Positions 24,136 through 32,087 are shown, counted from the stretch's first letter. The stretch: DNA of 32,087 nt from Aliarcobacter sp. (GCA_028689025.1 JAQTXA010000022.1:1-32087), one strand, 5' to 3'. The notes: a model not told the origin generated them from the letters alone. Program-made: numbers and translations.

Positions 24136-25111
24136 TAATTTTACAAATAGTTTATTCTTAGGTTTGTTATTAAGTATTTTTCTTTTTACTGGATGTTCTC
24201 AGAAATCTTATAATACAGATATTGATAAATTTTATAAAGATACTAAAAATTCTAAAATTAATAATTCAAGGGAAATGCATAAATATACAATGAGACCTTA
24301 TAGTGTATTTGGTATAAAATATTATCCATTTATCGCAAATATAGGTGATAAATTTGATGGTATCGCCTCTTGGTATGGACCAGATTTTCACTCTAAAAAA
24401 ACTTCTAATGGTGAAATATATGATATGTATGATATGACAGCTGCTCATAAAACTTTGCCAATGAATACAGTTGTAAGAGTTGATAATTTAGAAAATGGAA
24501 GATCAGTAATTGTAAGAATTAATGATAGAGGGCCTTTTGTTAGAGGAAGAATTATTGATTTATCAAATAAAGCTGCACGAGAAATTGAAATGGTTGGAAA
24601 AGGAACAGCTAAAGTAAATATTACTGTTTTAGGATATAATGGGGAAATTGAAAATAAAAATGCACCTTATTCTGAATTACCAAAAAATGAAACATCAAAT
24701 CTTGTGAAAAATGAAAAAATTGATGTTCTTGAGCCTTTAGAAATAAAAGAAAATGCAATTACTTCTACTAAAATACCAGTAGTTGTAGCACCTGTTGGTA
24801 AACCTATTAATAAGGTAATAACAAAACCTATTACAAATATGAGTAATAATAATGTTAGTAATAATAAAAAAGTTTTATCAACTGGTAAATATAGTGTTCA
24901 AGTTGGTGCTTTTGGTCAAGAAAGTGGAGCTATTAAAACTAAACAAGATTATCAAAGAAAATTTTCAAATAATAAAGTTGATGTAAAAAAAGTTTTATCA
25001 AATGGAAAAACGTTTTTTAAAGTATTTATTGGTGGATTTGATTCTTACGAAAAAGCTCAAAGTTTTAAAAGTTTAAATGGTTTAGGAAGTGCCCTAATAA
25101 TCACTAATTAG
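24119..25111 (+). CDS. rlpA: Septal ring lytic transglycosylase RlpA family lipoprotein
   Basis: Outer-membrane lipoprotein cleaving naked glycan strands at septa in Pseudomonas; cell-separation role inferred here. The 330 residues have a lipoprotein signal ending LFTGC (Cys26), a double-psi beta-barrel domain (about 81-160) with GIASWYGPDFHSKKTSNGE, TAAHKTLP and RINDRGPFVRGRIIDLS, a linker rich in Asn, Lys and Thr, and a C-terminal SPOR domain (about 255-330) starting KYSVQVGAFG, which binds denuded peptidoglycan. The TTG start at 24119 has a GGAG upstream within mltD, so the two wall enzymes are translationally linked. Confidence 0.92.
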   Translation: MKLIGNNFTNSLFLGLLLSIFLFTGCSQKSYNTDIDKFYKDTKNSKINNSREMHKYTMRPYSVFGIKYYPFIANIGDKFDGIASWYGPDFHSKKTSNGEIYDMYDMTAAHKTLPMNTVVRVDNLENGRSVIVRINDRGPFVRGRIIDLSNKAAREIEMVGKGTAKVNITVLGYNGEIENKNAPYSELPKNETSNLVKNEKIDVLEPLEIKENAITSTKIPVVVAPVGKPINKVITKPITNMSNNNVSNNKKVLSTGKYSVQVGAFGQESGAIKTKQDYQRKFSNNKVDVKKVLSNGKTFFKVFIGGFDSYEKAQSFKSLNGLGSALIITN

Positions 25112-25119
25112 GAAATAAA

Positions 25120-25692
25120 ATGGTAGAAATAAATAGAAAAACAAAAGAGACAGATATTAACTGTAAAATCGATATAAATGGTTCTGGCAAATCAAACATA
25201 AAAACTGGTGTTGGATTTTTTGATCACATGCTAGAAGCTTTATCAAAACACAGTGGAATTGATATTGATTTAACTTGTGATGGAGATCTACATATAGATG
25301 CTCACCACACCGTTGAAGATTGTGGAATAGTTTTAGGACAAGCTTTAAAAAAAGCAATTTTTCCAATTCAAGCAGTTGAAAGATATGGGAATGCAACAGT
25401 TGTTATGGATGAAGCTGCAACTACTTGTGCTTTAGATTTATCAAATAGACCTTATTTAGTTTATGAAGTAAATGTAAGTGGAAAAGTAGGTGATTTTGAT
25501 GTTGAGTTAGTTGAAGAATTTTTTCATGCAGTTGCTGGAAATGCTGGATTAACGGTACATATTATTCAAGATAGAGGGAGAAATAAACACCATATTTTGG
25601 AAGCTTCTTTCAAAGCATTTGCAGTCGCTTTAAGACGAGCATTAGTAAAAAATGAGAGATTAGGAATTCCTAGTACAAAAGGTGTTTTATGA
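25120..25692 (+). CDS. hisB: Imidazoleglycerol-phosphate dehydratase
   Basis: Dehydrates imidazole glycerol phosphate in histidine synthesis. The 190 residues match the monofunctional enzyme with both Mn-binding repeats: FFDHMLEALSKHSG and DAHHTVEDCGIVLGQAL in the first half, FFHAVAGNAGLTVHI and NKHHILEASFKAFAVALR in the second. There is no fused phosphatase domain. AGGA lies six bases before the ATG. Its stop overlaps the kdsC start as ATGA. No other his gene is in the window, so the pathway is scattered. Confidence 0.97.
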   Translation: MVEINRKTKETDINCKIDINGSGKSNIKTGVGFFDHMLEALSKHSGIDIDLTCDGDLHIDAHHTVEDCGIVLGQALKKAIFPIQAVERYGNATVVMDEAATTCALDLSNRPYLVYEVNVSGKVGDFDVELVEEFFHAVAGNAGLTVHIIQDRGRNKHHILEASFKAFAVALRRALVKNERLGIPSTKGVL

Positions 25693-26186
25693 TTGAACTA
25701 ATTGTTTTAGATGTTGATGGTACTTTAACAGATGGAAAAATCACATATTCAAATAGTGGTGAAGAGACAAAATCTTTTGATGTTGCTGATGGTTTAGCAA
25801 TAGCTGTTTGGACAAAAAAATTTGGTAAAAAAGCTGCAATTATTACTGGACGAAGTTCTTTTGTTGTTGAAAAAAGAGCAAAAGAGTTAAATATTACTCA
25901 TCTTCATCAAGGAATAAAAAATAAACAAGAAGTTTTAGAACAAATATTAAAAGAAGAGAATCTTTCATGGCATCAAGTAGCTGCTATTGGTGATGATTTA
26001 AATGATTATAATATGTTAAAAAAAGTTGGTCTTTCTTTTACTCCTGCAAATGGCTCACACTATTTAAAAGATTTTGTAAATGTTGTTTGTCAAAATAGAG
26101 GTGGAGATGGAGCAGTAAGAGAAATGTTAGAATATATCTTTAAAGAAGATGGATTAGAAGAGGAATTTTTAAACGCATGGGTATAA
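25689..26186 (+). CDS. kdsC: 3-deoxy-D-manno-octulosonate 8-phosphate phosphatase
   Basis: HAD-family phosphatase releasing Kdo from Kdo-8-phosphate for lipopolysaccharide. The 165 residues show VLDVDGTLTDGKITYS (nucleophile Asp8, acid/base Asp10), IITGRSS, the lysine of KNKQEV, and AAIGDDLNDYNML. It has no cap domain, as in KdsC tetramers. It overlaps hisB by four bases and lptC by ten, and starts the LPS segment kdsC-lptC-lptA. Confidence 0.95.
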   Translation: MIELIVLDVDGTLTDGKITYSNSGEETKSFDVADGLAIAVWTKKFGKKAAIITGRSSFVVEKRAKELNITHLHQGIKNKQEVLEQILKEENLSWHQVAAIGDDLNDYNMLKKVGLSFTPANGSHYLKDFVNVVCQNRGGDGAVREMLEYIFKEDGLEEEFLNAWV

Positions 26187-26710
26187 AACTTTTTACTTTT
26201 ATCCTTCTTATTTTATCTGTAGGATCTTATTTTATTCCTGTAGAGAATTTGAAAAAAAATCTTGTTGATAAAGATATTCCTTTAGTTATATTTGAAGATG
26301 CTTTTATGTATACAATAGATGAAAATAGTATAAATAGAATTGTATTTGCAACTCATGCTATAAAATATAAAAATAGAGATGAAATGTATAATGCAGATAT
26401 TATTTTAAAGAATATAGATGCTACAAAAAATTTCTATAGTGAAAAATTAAAAGCAGATTTAATTGTTAAAAAAGGTGATAATTATACTTTAACAAATAAT
26501 GTAAAATATACAAGAGATGATTTTATAAAATTGAATACAAATGAGCTTTTTTATGACGACATGAATAAAATAGCTCAAAATACAAAACCATTTGATGCTA
26601 TTTATAATAATCATTTTGTTAAAGGGAATACTGTTTATTTAGATGTAAATAATGATTTTATAAAAGCTAAAAATACACATTTTGAAATAGATGTAACTAA
26701 AAAAAATTAA
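26177..26710 (+). CDS. lptC: LPS export protein LptC-like
   Basis: Predicted inner-membrane-anchored periplasmic protein that takes LPS from LptB2FG to LptA. The 177 residues have one N-terminal membrane segment (about 3-20, FTFILLILSVGSYFIP) followed by a beta-rich domain with weak sequence conservation (FATHAIKYKNRDEMYNADIIL, and NHFVKGNTVYLD). Identification leans on position between kdsC and lptA as well as on the fold pattern. The ATG overlaps the kdsC end. Confidence 0.85.
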   Translation: MGIKLFTFILLILSVGSYFIPVENLKKNLVDKDIPLVIFEDAFMYTIDENSINRIVFATHAIKYKNRDEMYNADIILKNIDATKNFYSEKLKADLIVKKGDNYTLTNNVKYTRDDFIKLNTNELFYDDMNKIAQNTKPFDAIYNNHFVKGNTVYLDVNNDFIKAKNTHFEIDVTKKN

Positions 26711-26720
26711 AAGGAAAAAA

Positions 26721-27215
26721 ATGAAATATTTAATTGGAACTTTGATCTGTTCTACATTTTTATTTGCTCAGAGTGAAACTTTGATAATTGATGCACAAAA
26801 CTTCCAAGCTGATGATAAAAAAGGAATCTCTATATTTACTGGGAATGTAAAAATAAAAATGGGTGAAGATAAATTAAATGCAGATAGAGTGGATGTTTAT
26901 TTTACTACAAATAAAGATAATGCAAAAGTTCCTTTAAAATATGAAGCTACAGGAAAAGCTGATTTTGAAATAGTAACTACTGATAAACACTATATCGGAA
27001 ATGGTGATAAAGTAATTTATTCTCCAGAAAAAGAGGAATATACAATTATTGGAAATGGTTTTTTACAAGAGAAAAATGATGATAGAAAAGTTTATGGTGA
27101 TACTATTTATGTAAATCAATTAACAGGTGAAGCAAGAGTTAAAGGAAGTGAGCAAAAACCAGTTAGATTTATTATTAATGTTGATCGTGGACAAGATAAA
27201 GGAAAACAACAATGA
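26721..27215 (+). CDS. lptA: LPS transport periplasmic protein LptA
   Basis: Periplasmic bridge protein carrying LPS to the outer membrane. The 164 residues have a signal peptide (KYLIGTLICSTFLFAQS, cleavage near residue 16-17) and an OstA-like beta-jellyroll domain: LIIDAQNFQADDKKGISIFTGNVKIKMGE, GDKVIYSPEKEEYTIIGNG and VYGDTIYVNQLTGEARVKG. AAAAGGA precedes the ATG. Its stop overlaps engB as ATGA. Confidence 0.93.
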   Translation: MKYLIGTLICSTFLFAQSETLIIDAQNFQADDKKGISIFTGNVKIKMGEDKLNADRVDVYFTTNKDNAKVPLKYEATGKADFEIVTTDKHYIGNGDKVIYSPEKEEYTIIGNGFLQEKNDDRKVYGDTIYVNQLTGEARVKGSEQKPVRFIINVDRGQDKGKQQ

Positions 27216-27814
27216 GAATAACTGAAGCTAAATTTTTACAATCTGCGCAAGGGATTATGGATTCTCCAAGTCCAGATAGAGCTGAAGTTGCATTTTTAGG
27301 AAGATCAAATGTTGGAAAGTCATCTTTACTTAACACTTTGACAAATAGAAAAGGTTTAGCAAAATCTTCTTCAACACCAGGTAAAACACAACTTATAAAC
27401 TATTTTGAAATTAATTTCAAAACTGATAATGAAGAATTACCATATTTATATGCAAGATTTGTGGATTTACCAGGGTTTGGTTATGCAAAAGTTTCTAAAA
27501 GTATTAAAGCAGAATGGAATAGAAATCTTACAGCTTATTTAGAGCAAAGACAATGTTTACAAATATTTGTACATTTGATTGATTCAAGACATCCTTTACT
27601 TGATATTGATAAAAATGTGGATGAATTTTTAAGAACTATAAAAAGAGGCGATCAAATTATTATTCAAGCTTTTACAAAAATAGATAAATTAAAAATGAAT
27701 GATTTAGCAAAATTAAAAAGAGAGTACCCAGAAGGAATTTTCATATCAAACTTGAAAAAAAAGGGTATGATAGATTTACAAAATAAAATTACAGGATACT
27801 TATTTGGACATTAG
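27212..27814 (+). CDS. engB: Ribosome biogenesis GTP-binding protein YsxC/EngB
   Basis: Essential small GTPase of 50S assembly. The 200 residues have G1 as FLGRSNVGKSSLLN, G2 as SSTPGKTQLINY, G3 as VDLPGFGYAK and G4 as FTKIDKL, in the proper order. The start is ATG overlapping lptA by four bases. The last 11 bases overlap the acetyltransferase gene. Confidence 0.96.
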   Translation: MRITEAKFLQSAQGIMDSPSPDRAEVAFLGRSNVGKSSLLNTLTNRKGLAKSSSTPGKTQLINYFEINFKTDNEELPYLYARFVDLPGFGYAKVSKSIKAEWNRNLTAYLEQRQCLQIFVHLIDSRHPLLDIDKNVDEFLRTIKRGDQIIIQAFTKIDKLKMNDLAKLKREYPEGIFISNLKKKGMIDLQNKITGYLFGH

Positions 27815-28265
27815 ATTTTATAAGCCAACTGTGGCTGATATTACAAAAATGCAAGATATTGTAAAAGAAGAAGTTGCTAGTGGAAAAATTCTTCTAAGAA
27901 CAGAAGATGAAATGGCAACAACAATTCGTTCATATACTGTTGTTGAAGTAGATGGAAAAATGGCTGGATTTACAGCAACACATATTCACTCTCCAAGACT
28001 TGCCGAAGTACGAAGTTTAGTTGTGGCAAAAGAGTTTAGAGGTCTAAAATTAGGTCGACAACTTGTAGATGCTTGTATTAAAGAAGCAAAAGAGTATGGA
28101 ATACAACAACTTTTGTCTTTAACTTATGAACAAGGATTTTTTGAAAGTTGTGGATTTAGAGTAATTTCAAAAGAAGAGATTCCTGAGCACAAAATCTGGG
28201 CAGATTGTATTAGATGTAAGCATTTCCCTATTTGTGACGAAATTGCAATGGTTATTGATTTATAA
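27804..28265 (+). CDS. argA: GNAT acetyltransferase, probable short N-acetylglutamate synthase
   Basis: A 153-residue GNAT protein with acetyl-CoA loop VRSLVVAKEFRGLKLGRQLV (about 69-88). The C-terminus CIRCKHFPICDEIAMV has the Cys-x-x-Cys ... Cys-Asp-Glu pattern that I associate with short single-domain N-acetylglutamate synthases, which make N-acetylglutamate from glutamate and acetyl-CoA as the first step of arginine synthesis. This would pair with argC at the left edge. The function is inferred; another N-acetyltransferase role is possible. The TTG start at 27804 has AGGA (27793-27796) seven bases upstream and overlaps engB. Confidence 0.7.
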   Translation: MDIRFYKPTVADITKMQDIVKEEVASGKILLRTEDEMATTIRSYTVVEVDGKMAGFTATHIHSPRLAEVRSLVVAKEFRGLKLGRQLVDACIKEAKEYGIQQLLSLTYEQGFFESCGFRVISKEEIPEHKIWADCIRCKHFPICDEIAMVIDL

Positions 28266-28349
28266 TTAATTACTTTTTATTAAGTTCTATTTACTTAAAT
28301 ATTTTTAATTAGTGTACAATGTATGAATATTATCTTAAAGGATTAATTC

Positions 28350-29141
28350 ATGTGGTTGTATACTAGTTGCACTTTCAAATTTGACATTTCTGAATTTACT
28401 CCATTTTTATTTATGTTAAGACCTCAAAATAACTTAAATCAGTTTATAGCTTTAGAAGAGTTTCAAATAAAACCAAATGTTGAAGTTAATCAATTTCAAG
28501 ATATTTATGGTAATTTTTATCAAAGATTAGTTGCACCTCCTGGAAAATTCAAAATACAATGTGATACAAAAGTTAGAATAAGAGATAACTCTAATAATGC
28601 TTTTGGTAAAGAGTTTATAGAGATTCACAATTTACCCCACGATGTACTTTTATATCTGCTTCCTAGCCGCTATTGTGAATCTGATTGGTTTAATCAAATG
28701 GCAACACAAATTACTCAAGGTTTACCTTTGGGATATGAACAAGTATTAGCAATAACCAATTGGATACGAACTAATATTAGTTTTGAAAATAATAGTAGTG
28801 ATACCCAAGTGACAGCAATTGAAGTAAATAATAGAAAATATGGTGTATGTAGAGATTTAGCTCATTTAGCAATTGCTTTATGTAGAAGTATTAGTATTCC
28901 CTCACGTATAGTTGTTGGTTATTTATATGAATTAGAACCTATGGATTTACACGCTTGGTTTGAAGTTTATATTGGTAATGCTTGGCATAGATTTGATGCA
29001 ACACAAGATATAAATAAAGAGGGTTATGTTGTTATTGCACACGGTAGAGATGCTGCTGATGTGGCTGTTTATACTCAATTTGGTTCAGCACTATTTCCAA
29101 GTTCTCAAAAAATAAAAGTAAAAAAATTAAATGAAATATAA
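28350..29141 (+). CDS. Transglutaminase-like cysteine protease family protein (first of pair)
   Basis: A 263-residue protein with an N-terminal beta domain (about 1-110) and a transglutaminase core (about 150-235). The Cys-His-Asp triad is visible in YGVCRDLAHLAIAL, DLHAWFEVYI and RFDATQ. No signal peptide is seen, so it is probably cytoplasmic. AAAGGA is seven bases before the ATG. It precedes a related gene by 14 bases, so the two are probably one transcript. In other bacteria such genes often sit with circularly permuted ATP-grasp and alpha-E genes; these are absent here. Substrate unknown; a protease, amidase or cross-linking role is possible. Confidence 0.82.
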   Translation: MWLYTSCTFKFDISEFTPFLFMLRPQNNLNQFIALEEFQIKPNVEVNQFQDIYGNFYQRLVAPPGKFKIQCDTKVRIRDNSNNAFGKEFIEIHNLPHDVLLYLLPSRYCESDWFNQMATQITQGLPLGYEQVLAITNWIRTNISFENNSSDTQVTAIEVNNRKYGVCRDLAHLAIALCRSISIPSRIVVGYLYELEPMDLHAWFEVYIGNAWHRFDATQDINKEGYVVIAHGRDAADVAVYTQFGSALFPSSQKIKVKKLNEI

Positions 29142-29155
29142 ATCAAGGATAAATT

Positions 29156-30007
29156 ATGGAACGCTTTAAAATAGTTCATAGAACTTATTATAATTATTCA
29201 GAAAATGTAGCTTTAGGAACACATAATTTACTTTTAAGACCAAGGGAAAATCATGAGCTTCGAATAGAGTTGTTTACACTAAATATTACTCCAAAAGCAA
29301 AAGTTTTATGGCATTTAGATGTTGAAGATAATTCAGTTGCAGTTGCAACTTTTAATACGCCAACTCAACAACTTTTTATTGAAAGCGAAGTAATTATTCA
29401 ACAATATAATGAATCGCCACTTGATTTTATAGTTGCTGATTATGCAATTAATTACCCTTTTAAATATTTACCAAATGATAATTTTATTCTTTCATCTTAT
29501 ATGGTTTTACCAAATGAAGAGACAAGAATTCTTTTAAATAACTGGATATATAATGTTTATAAGTATAATGAAAAAATTCAAACCTATACACTTTTACAAA
29601 AACTAACCACATATATATTTAAAAACTTTACATATAAAGTAAGGGAAGAAGCAGGGGTTCAAAGTGCAAAACAGACTCTAACTCTAGGTTCTGGTTCATG
29701 TAGAGATTTTGCTTTTTTATTTATGGAAGCTGTTAAATGTTTAGGTTTAGCAACAAGATTTGTAAGTGGTTACCTTTATGCTCCATTGATGTCTGACCAA
29801 GTTGGTTCAACCCATGCTTGGGCTGAAGTTTATGTTCCAGGTGGTGGTTGGATTGGTTTTGATCCAACTACAGGAAATATTGTAGGAACTGACCACATTT
29901 CAGTTGCAGTTTCAAGACTACCCGATAATGTTCCTCCAATTGCAGGTTCGTTTGTAGGAGTTTCTGATTCAACTCTTAATGTGGGTGTTTGGGTTACTAA
30001 AGTTTAA
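29156..30007 (+). CDS. Transglutaminase-like family protein (second of pair)
   Basis: A 283-residue paralogue-type partner with the canonical bacterial transglutaminase N-terminal region (FKIVHRTYYNYSENVALGTH, LLLRPRENHE, about 1-95) and catalytic core (about 160-245): GSGSCRDFAFLFMEA (Cys), STHAWAEVYVPGGGW (His) and GFDPTTGN (Asp). The extended C-terminus has the VGVSDSTLNVGVWV stretch common in this subfamily. There is no signal peptide. It follows its partner by 14 bases. The two proteins share the fold but differ strongly in sequence, so they may form a heteromer; that is inference. Confidence 0.88.
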   Translation: MERFKIVHRTYYNYSENVALGTHNLLLRPRENHELRIELFTLNITPKAKVLWHLDVEDNSVAVATFNTPTQQLFIESEVIIQQYNESPLDFIVADYAINYPFKYLPNDNFILSSYMVLPNEETRILLNNWIYNVYKYNEKIQTYTLLQKLTTYIFKNFTYKVREEAGVQSAKQTLTLGSGSCRDFAFLFMEAVKCLGLATRFVSGYLYAPLMSDQVGSTHAWAEVYVPGGGWIGFDPTTGNIVGTDHISVAVSRLPDNVPPIAGSFVGVSDSTLNVGVWVTKV

Positions 30008-30023
30008 AAAATTTATCTTGATT

Positions 30024-30746
30024 TTAGATATTTATTTCTGAGACTATTGGAATATGATCACTAATTTCAAGCCATTTTTCTTTTTCTAAAATTTTAACTG
30101 TTGCATTATTGATTAAGTCTGTTGTAGTAAATATATAATCTATATGATAGGCTTTTTTAATATTTCTTTGTAAATAAAAAGTTGGAACAATTTCTTTTCC
30201 TTGCTCTTCATTATTTAATGTATGGTATAAACTTTTTATATTTATTTCTTCTAACTCTTTTACTACATCACTATGATTCCACCATCTATCCCATTTATCC
30301 CAAATAGAATTACTATTAAAATCACCAACTATAATAATATTATCTTCAGATATTTTGTTTTTATGTAGTTGTAAATATTTCCAAAATTGACCAATATACC
30401 CAAATACTTCAGAATTTGCATGTTTTGTCCAAACTCCAAGTAATAAAAATGAGTTATTAATTTTACAAGGTAAAAAAGATTCTAATTTCTCATTTTTATA
30501 ATTTGTATTAATATCACTCCAATTTAATAGTTCTATAGAGTGATTTTTTTTAACAAAAATACCTAAACCTTTATTTTTATTATTGCCAATCCAAAGATAA
30601 TTGTCATTTGCCCAATTTTTATACTCTTTTGTAGATTCATTGGGATTTTCACACTCTTGAATAACTAATATATCAGCATTTAATTCATCAATTAAATGAT
30701 ATTTTTTTCTAAATGCTCCATTACAATTCCACGTTACAATTTTCAT
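30024..30746 (-). CDS. Endonuclease/exonuclease/phosphatase (EEP) family protein
   Basis: A 240-residue protein with the EEP metal-dependent fold: KIVTWNCNGAF at the start, DILVIQECE (metal Glu, about 33), IIVGDFNSNSIWD (catalytic Asp and Asn) and, near the C-terminus, YHIDYIF and ISDHIPIV (catalytic His). It could cut DNA (exonuclease III-like, as the WNCNG motif suggests) or another phosphodiester. There is no signal peptide. The ATG has GGA about eight bases upstream. Convergent with the transglutaminase pair and lone on its strand. The very AT-rich codons and accessory-like surroundings suggest it is not core genome. Confidence 0.82.
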   Translation of the reverse strand: MKIVTWNCNGAFRKKYHLIDELNADILVIQECENPNESTKEYKNWANDNYLWIGNNKNKGLGIFVKKNHSIELLNWSDINTNYKNEKLESFLPCKINNSFLLLGVWTKHANSEVFGYIGQFWKYLQLHKNKISEDNIIIVGDFNSNSIWDKWDRWWNHSDVVKELEEINIKSLYHTLNNEEQGKEIVPTFYLQRNIKKAYHIDYIFTTTDLINNATVKILEKEKWLEISDHIPIVSEINI

Positions 30747-30898
30747 AAATACTATCCATTATTAATAATATTTATCTTATCTAAAAAAGCTTTTGTTTTT
30801 TTATCATATTTTAAATACAAAATATAAATAATATTTATAAATTCTATTATTTAATAAGAAATAATTTAGTAAACTTTATATAAAATTAACATAATAAT

Positions 30899-30910
30899 AA
30901 CATAATGTTT
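30899..30910. repeat. Second copy of the AAACATTATGTT motif
   Basis: The minus-strand sequence AAACATTATGTT contains an 11-bp palindrome and lies 29 bases before the ATG at 30940. It matches the core of the palindrome at 18634-18648. It could be an operator or a chance match in AT-rich DNA. Confidence 0.25.
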
Positions 30911-30939
30911 TAAATATACAATTATCAAGAGGTAGAAAA

Positions 30940-31173
30940 ATGAGCAGACCACAAAATCCATTTCCAATATTCAGTTCTTATAGACGAAATGAGTATAATT
31001 GGGAAAAAATTATGAATCCAAAAACTTTAGCAAGAAATAAATGGTTGGGTAAAACTTGGACAGACCTATATTTTCAGAATCAAGGAGATGATTATTTGAG
31101 ATTCTTATCAACAGATGACATTATAAGTACAAAATGGTTTGAGAAGTATGGGGTTAAAGAACCTCAATTCTAG
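30940..31173 (+). CDS. Small orphan protein, aromatic-rich
   Basis: I do not recognise this 77-residue protein. It is hydrophilic with no signal or membrane segment, and unusually rich in aromatic residues, with four Trp, several Tyr and many Phe (for example NKWLGKTWTDLYFQNQ). AGAGG lies about nine bases before the ATG, which supports translation. It is followed after 78 very AT-rich bases by the recombinase-like gene on the same strand. No function is proposed. Confidence 0.55.
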   Translation: MSRPQNPFPIFSSYRRNEYNWEKIMNPKTLARNKWLGKTWTDLYFQNQGDDYLRFLSTDDIISTKWFEKYGVKEPQF

Positions 31174-31251
31174 TATTTATAAAATTTATATATTTATTAT
31201 ATAATTATAACAAATTTATTAATTTTATATTTAACTTAAAAAAGGAGTTGT

Positions 31252-31956
31252 ATGGCAAAAAATCAAGCAGAGATTTTTGAAACTAAATTATTAAAAATAA
31301 TTAATAATCAAAATAATATATATGATTTTATTGTTGAATATGTTAATGAAAAATCTTATGGAACATTTAGAATTTTCTCTAAAAGATTAAAAGAGTTAAA
31401 CCAAAAACTATTTAATGAAAATTCTATTAGTGAAGAAGAGTATAAGAAAATTAATAATGCAATAAAAAATAAAGTAAAAACAAGAAATCCAGAAATAATA
31501 TTTGATATGGATGCTTTTTTTAAAAAATATATAGAATATTTTGAAATTAATAAAAATGATAATAAAAATTTGTTAAATATTCTTTTTTTGATCTTGCCAT
31601 TTTTATTTGTTAAGACTTTTAAAGAGTTACAAAATATAAAAATAGAAGATATTGAAATTCATGAATTTAATAAGTGCATTGTTATCAAACATACAAATTT
31701 TTTGACAGGTGTTAATCATACGGTTAAAATGGGAAAGTTCTATAAAGAGTGGTTATATCTTTTTAATTTTATGAAAGAAAATACAAAAGAGAGATATTTA
31801 TTTGCAAATGCTTCTTCTAATTACACAGTTTTTAATCAAAAACTAGATTCTTATCTTTGTAATTTTACTAATAAAGCAACAAGTGATACTAAATATATCA
31901 CTCTGATTAAAAACTCTTTGAAATACTCTAAAAAATCTATTTTTGAGATTTTATAA
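31252..31956 (+). CDS. Orphan protein with a degenerate tyrosine-recombinase-like region
   Basis: A 234-residue lysine-rich protein. Residues about 103-150 (LLNILFLILPFLFVKTF, then KELQNIKIEDIEIHEFNKC) line up with the first catalytic-domain segment of tyrosine recombinases (LLxLLYxTGLRxSELLNLKxEDI), but the catalytic Arg position is Thr here. No HxxR box or terminal Tyr is seen before the stop. The N-terminal 90 residues are helical, like a core-binding domain. It may be a dead or truncated integrase relative, or an unrelated helical protein. AAAGGAG is four bases before the ATG, so it is expressed-looking and intact rather than a frame-broken pseudogene. Confidence 0.5.
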   Translation: MAKNQAEIFETKLLKIINNQNNIYDFIVEYVNEKSYGTFRIFSKRLKELNQKLFNENSISEEEYKKINNAIKNKVKTRNPEIIFDMDAFFKKYIEYFEINKNDNKNLLNILFLILPFLFVKTFKELQNIKIEDIEIHEFNKCIVIKHTNFLTGVNHTVKMGKFYKEWLYLFNFMKENTKERYLFANASSNYTVFNQKLDSYLCNFTNKATSDTKYITLIKNSLKYSKKSIFEIL

Positions 31957-32014
31957 ACTATTGTCAGGGTTAGAATGAAATGTTAGTTGAAGTTTAAAAG
32001 CATTTTCTTTGATT

Positions 32015-32035
32015 AAGCCCCATTTATAGGGGCTT
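32015..32035. terminator. GC-rich hairpin near the right edge
   Basis: AAGCCCC (32015-32021) and GGGGCTT (32029-32035) pair perfectly around a seven-base loop. It is the only GC-rich stem in the window. It lies 58 bases after the stop at 31956 and could end that transcript, or one entering from the right on the minus strand. Confidence 0.6.
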
Positions 32036-32087
32036 GTAGTTATTTATACGTGTGGTTGTAGAAATGTATGTGTTGCTTTTTTTTCCC

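Noticed and set aside
28266..28349. RNA gene or riboswitch in the gap before the transglutaminase pair
   Set aside because: Short AT-rich gap with no cloverleaf or conserved stem; only a ribosome binding site is visible.
30008..30023. Terminator between the transglutaminase pair and the EEP gene
   Set aside because: Only about five consecutive pairs (TATCT/AGATA) with mismatches beyond; too weak, unlike the other convergent junctions.

Overview
The window is AT-rich, densely packed DNA that I place in the Campylobacterota, most likely the Arcobacter group. This rests on recognisable protein families and gene order (ubiX-coaD-tmk-hisS-speA-cysE and rplI-hslV-hslU ... hisB-kdsC-lptC-lptA-engB), the MFxATTIL form of HslV, and heavy use of AAAGGA-type ribosome binding sites. 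The species is an inference.

Layout. (a) 1-5.3 kb: the 3' part of argC, a KefB-type cation/proton antiporter, a PocR-PAS-GAF-GGDEF diguanylate cyclase, and, convergent to it, a membrane zinc-ribbon protein whose real start appears to be an ATA codon. (b) 5.4-8.6 kb, minus strand: an alanine-dehydrogenase/transhydrogenase-fold enzyme with a UPF0316 membrane protein, a mostly non-coding stretch (7146-7522), and an unrecognised PIN-like nuclease gene. (c) 8.7-9.9 kb: a TetR regulator and an HPP membrane protein, linked by two related palindromic operators. (d) 9.9-12.4 kb: a divergent pair, an ATP-grasp ligase-like protein (minus) and a DEAD-box RNA helicase (plus). (e) 12.4-18.5 kb: a seven-gene minus-strand operon, ubiX-coaD-tmk-hisS-speA-cysE-tauE, almost every junction overlapping or within 2 bases, behind an extended -10 promoter near 18515. 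(f) 18.7-19.3 kb: a serine-recombinase-family protein lacking the catalytic serine. (g) 19.4-28.3 kb: a long plus-strand run: rplI, the HslVU protease, a receiver-like small protein, tatD (again with a non-ATG/GTG/TTG start), the cell-wall genes mltD and rlpA, hisB, the LPS genes kdsC-lptC-lptA, engB and a short N-acetylglutamate synthase-like acetyltransferase. (h) 28.3-32 kb: a transglutaminase-like pair, an EEP-family nuclease/phosphatase, and two orphan genes, the second resembling a tyrosine recombinase without its active site.

The window is mostly housekeeping. The most unusual signals are: two independent genes (5236 and 22084) whose only sensible start is an AUA or similar isoleucine codon; a probably catalytically dead serine recombinase kept as an intact gene; a PIN-like orphan that could be a defence or toxin nuclease; a TetR/HPP module with visible operators; and terminator hairpins at convergent junctions that contain the stop codons. 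No tRNA, rRNA, CRISPR array or complete insertion sequence was seen.
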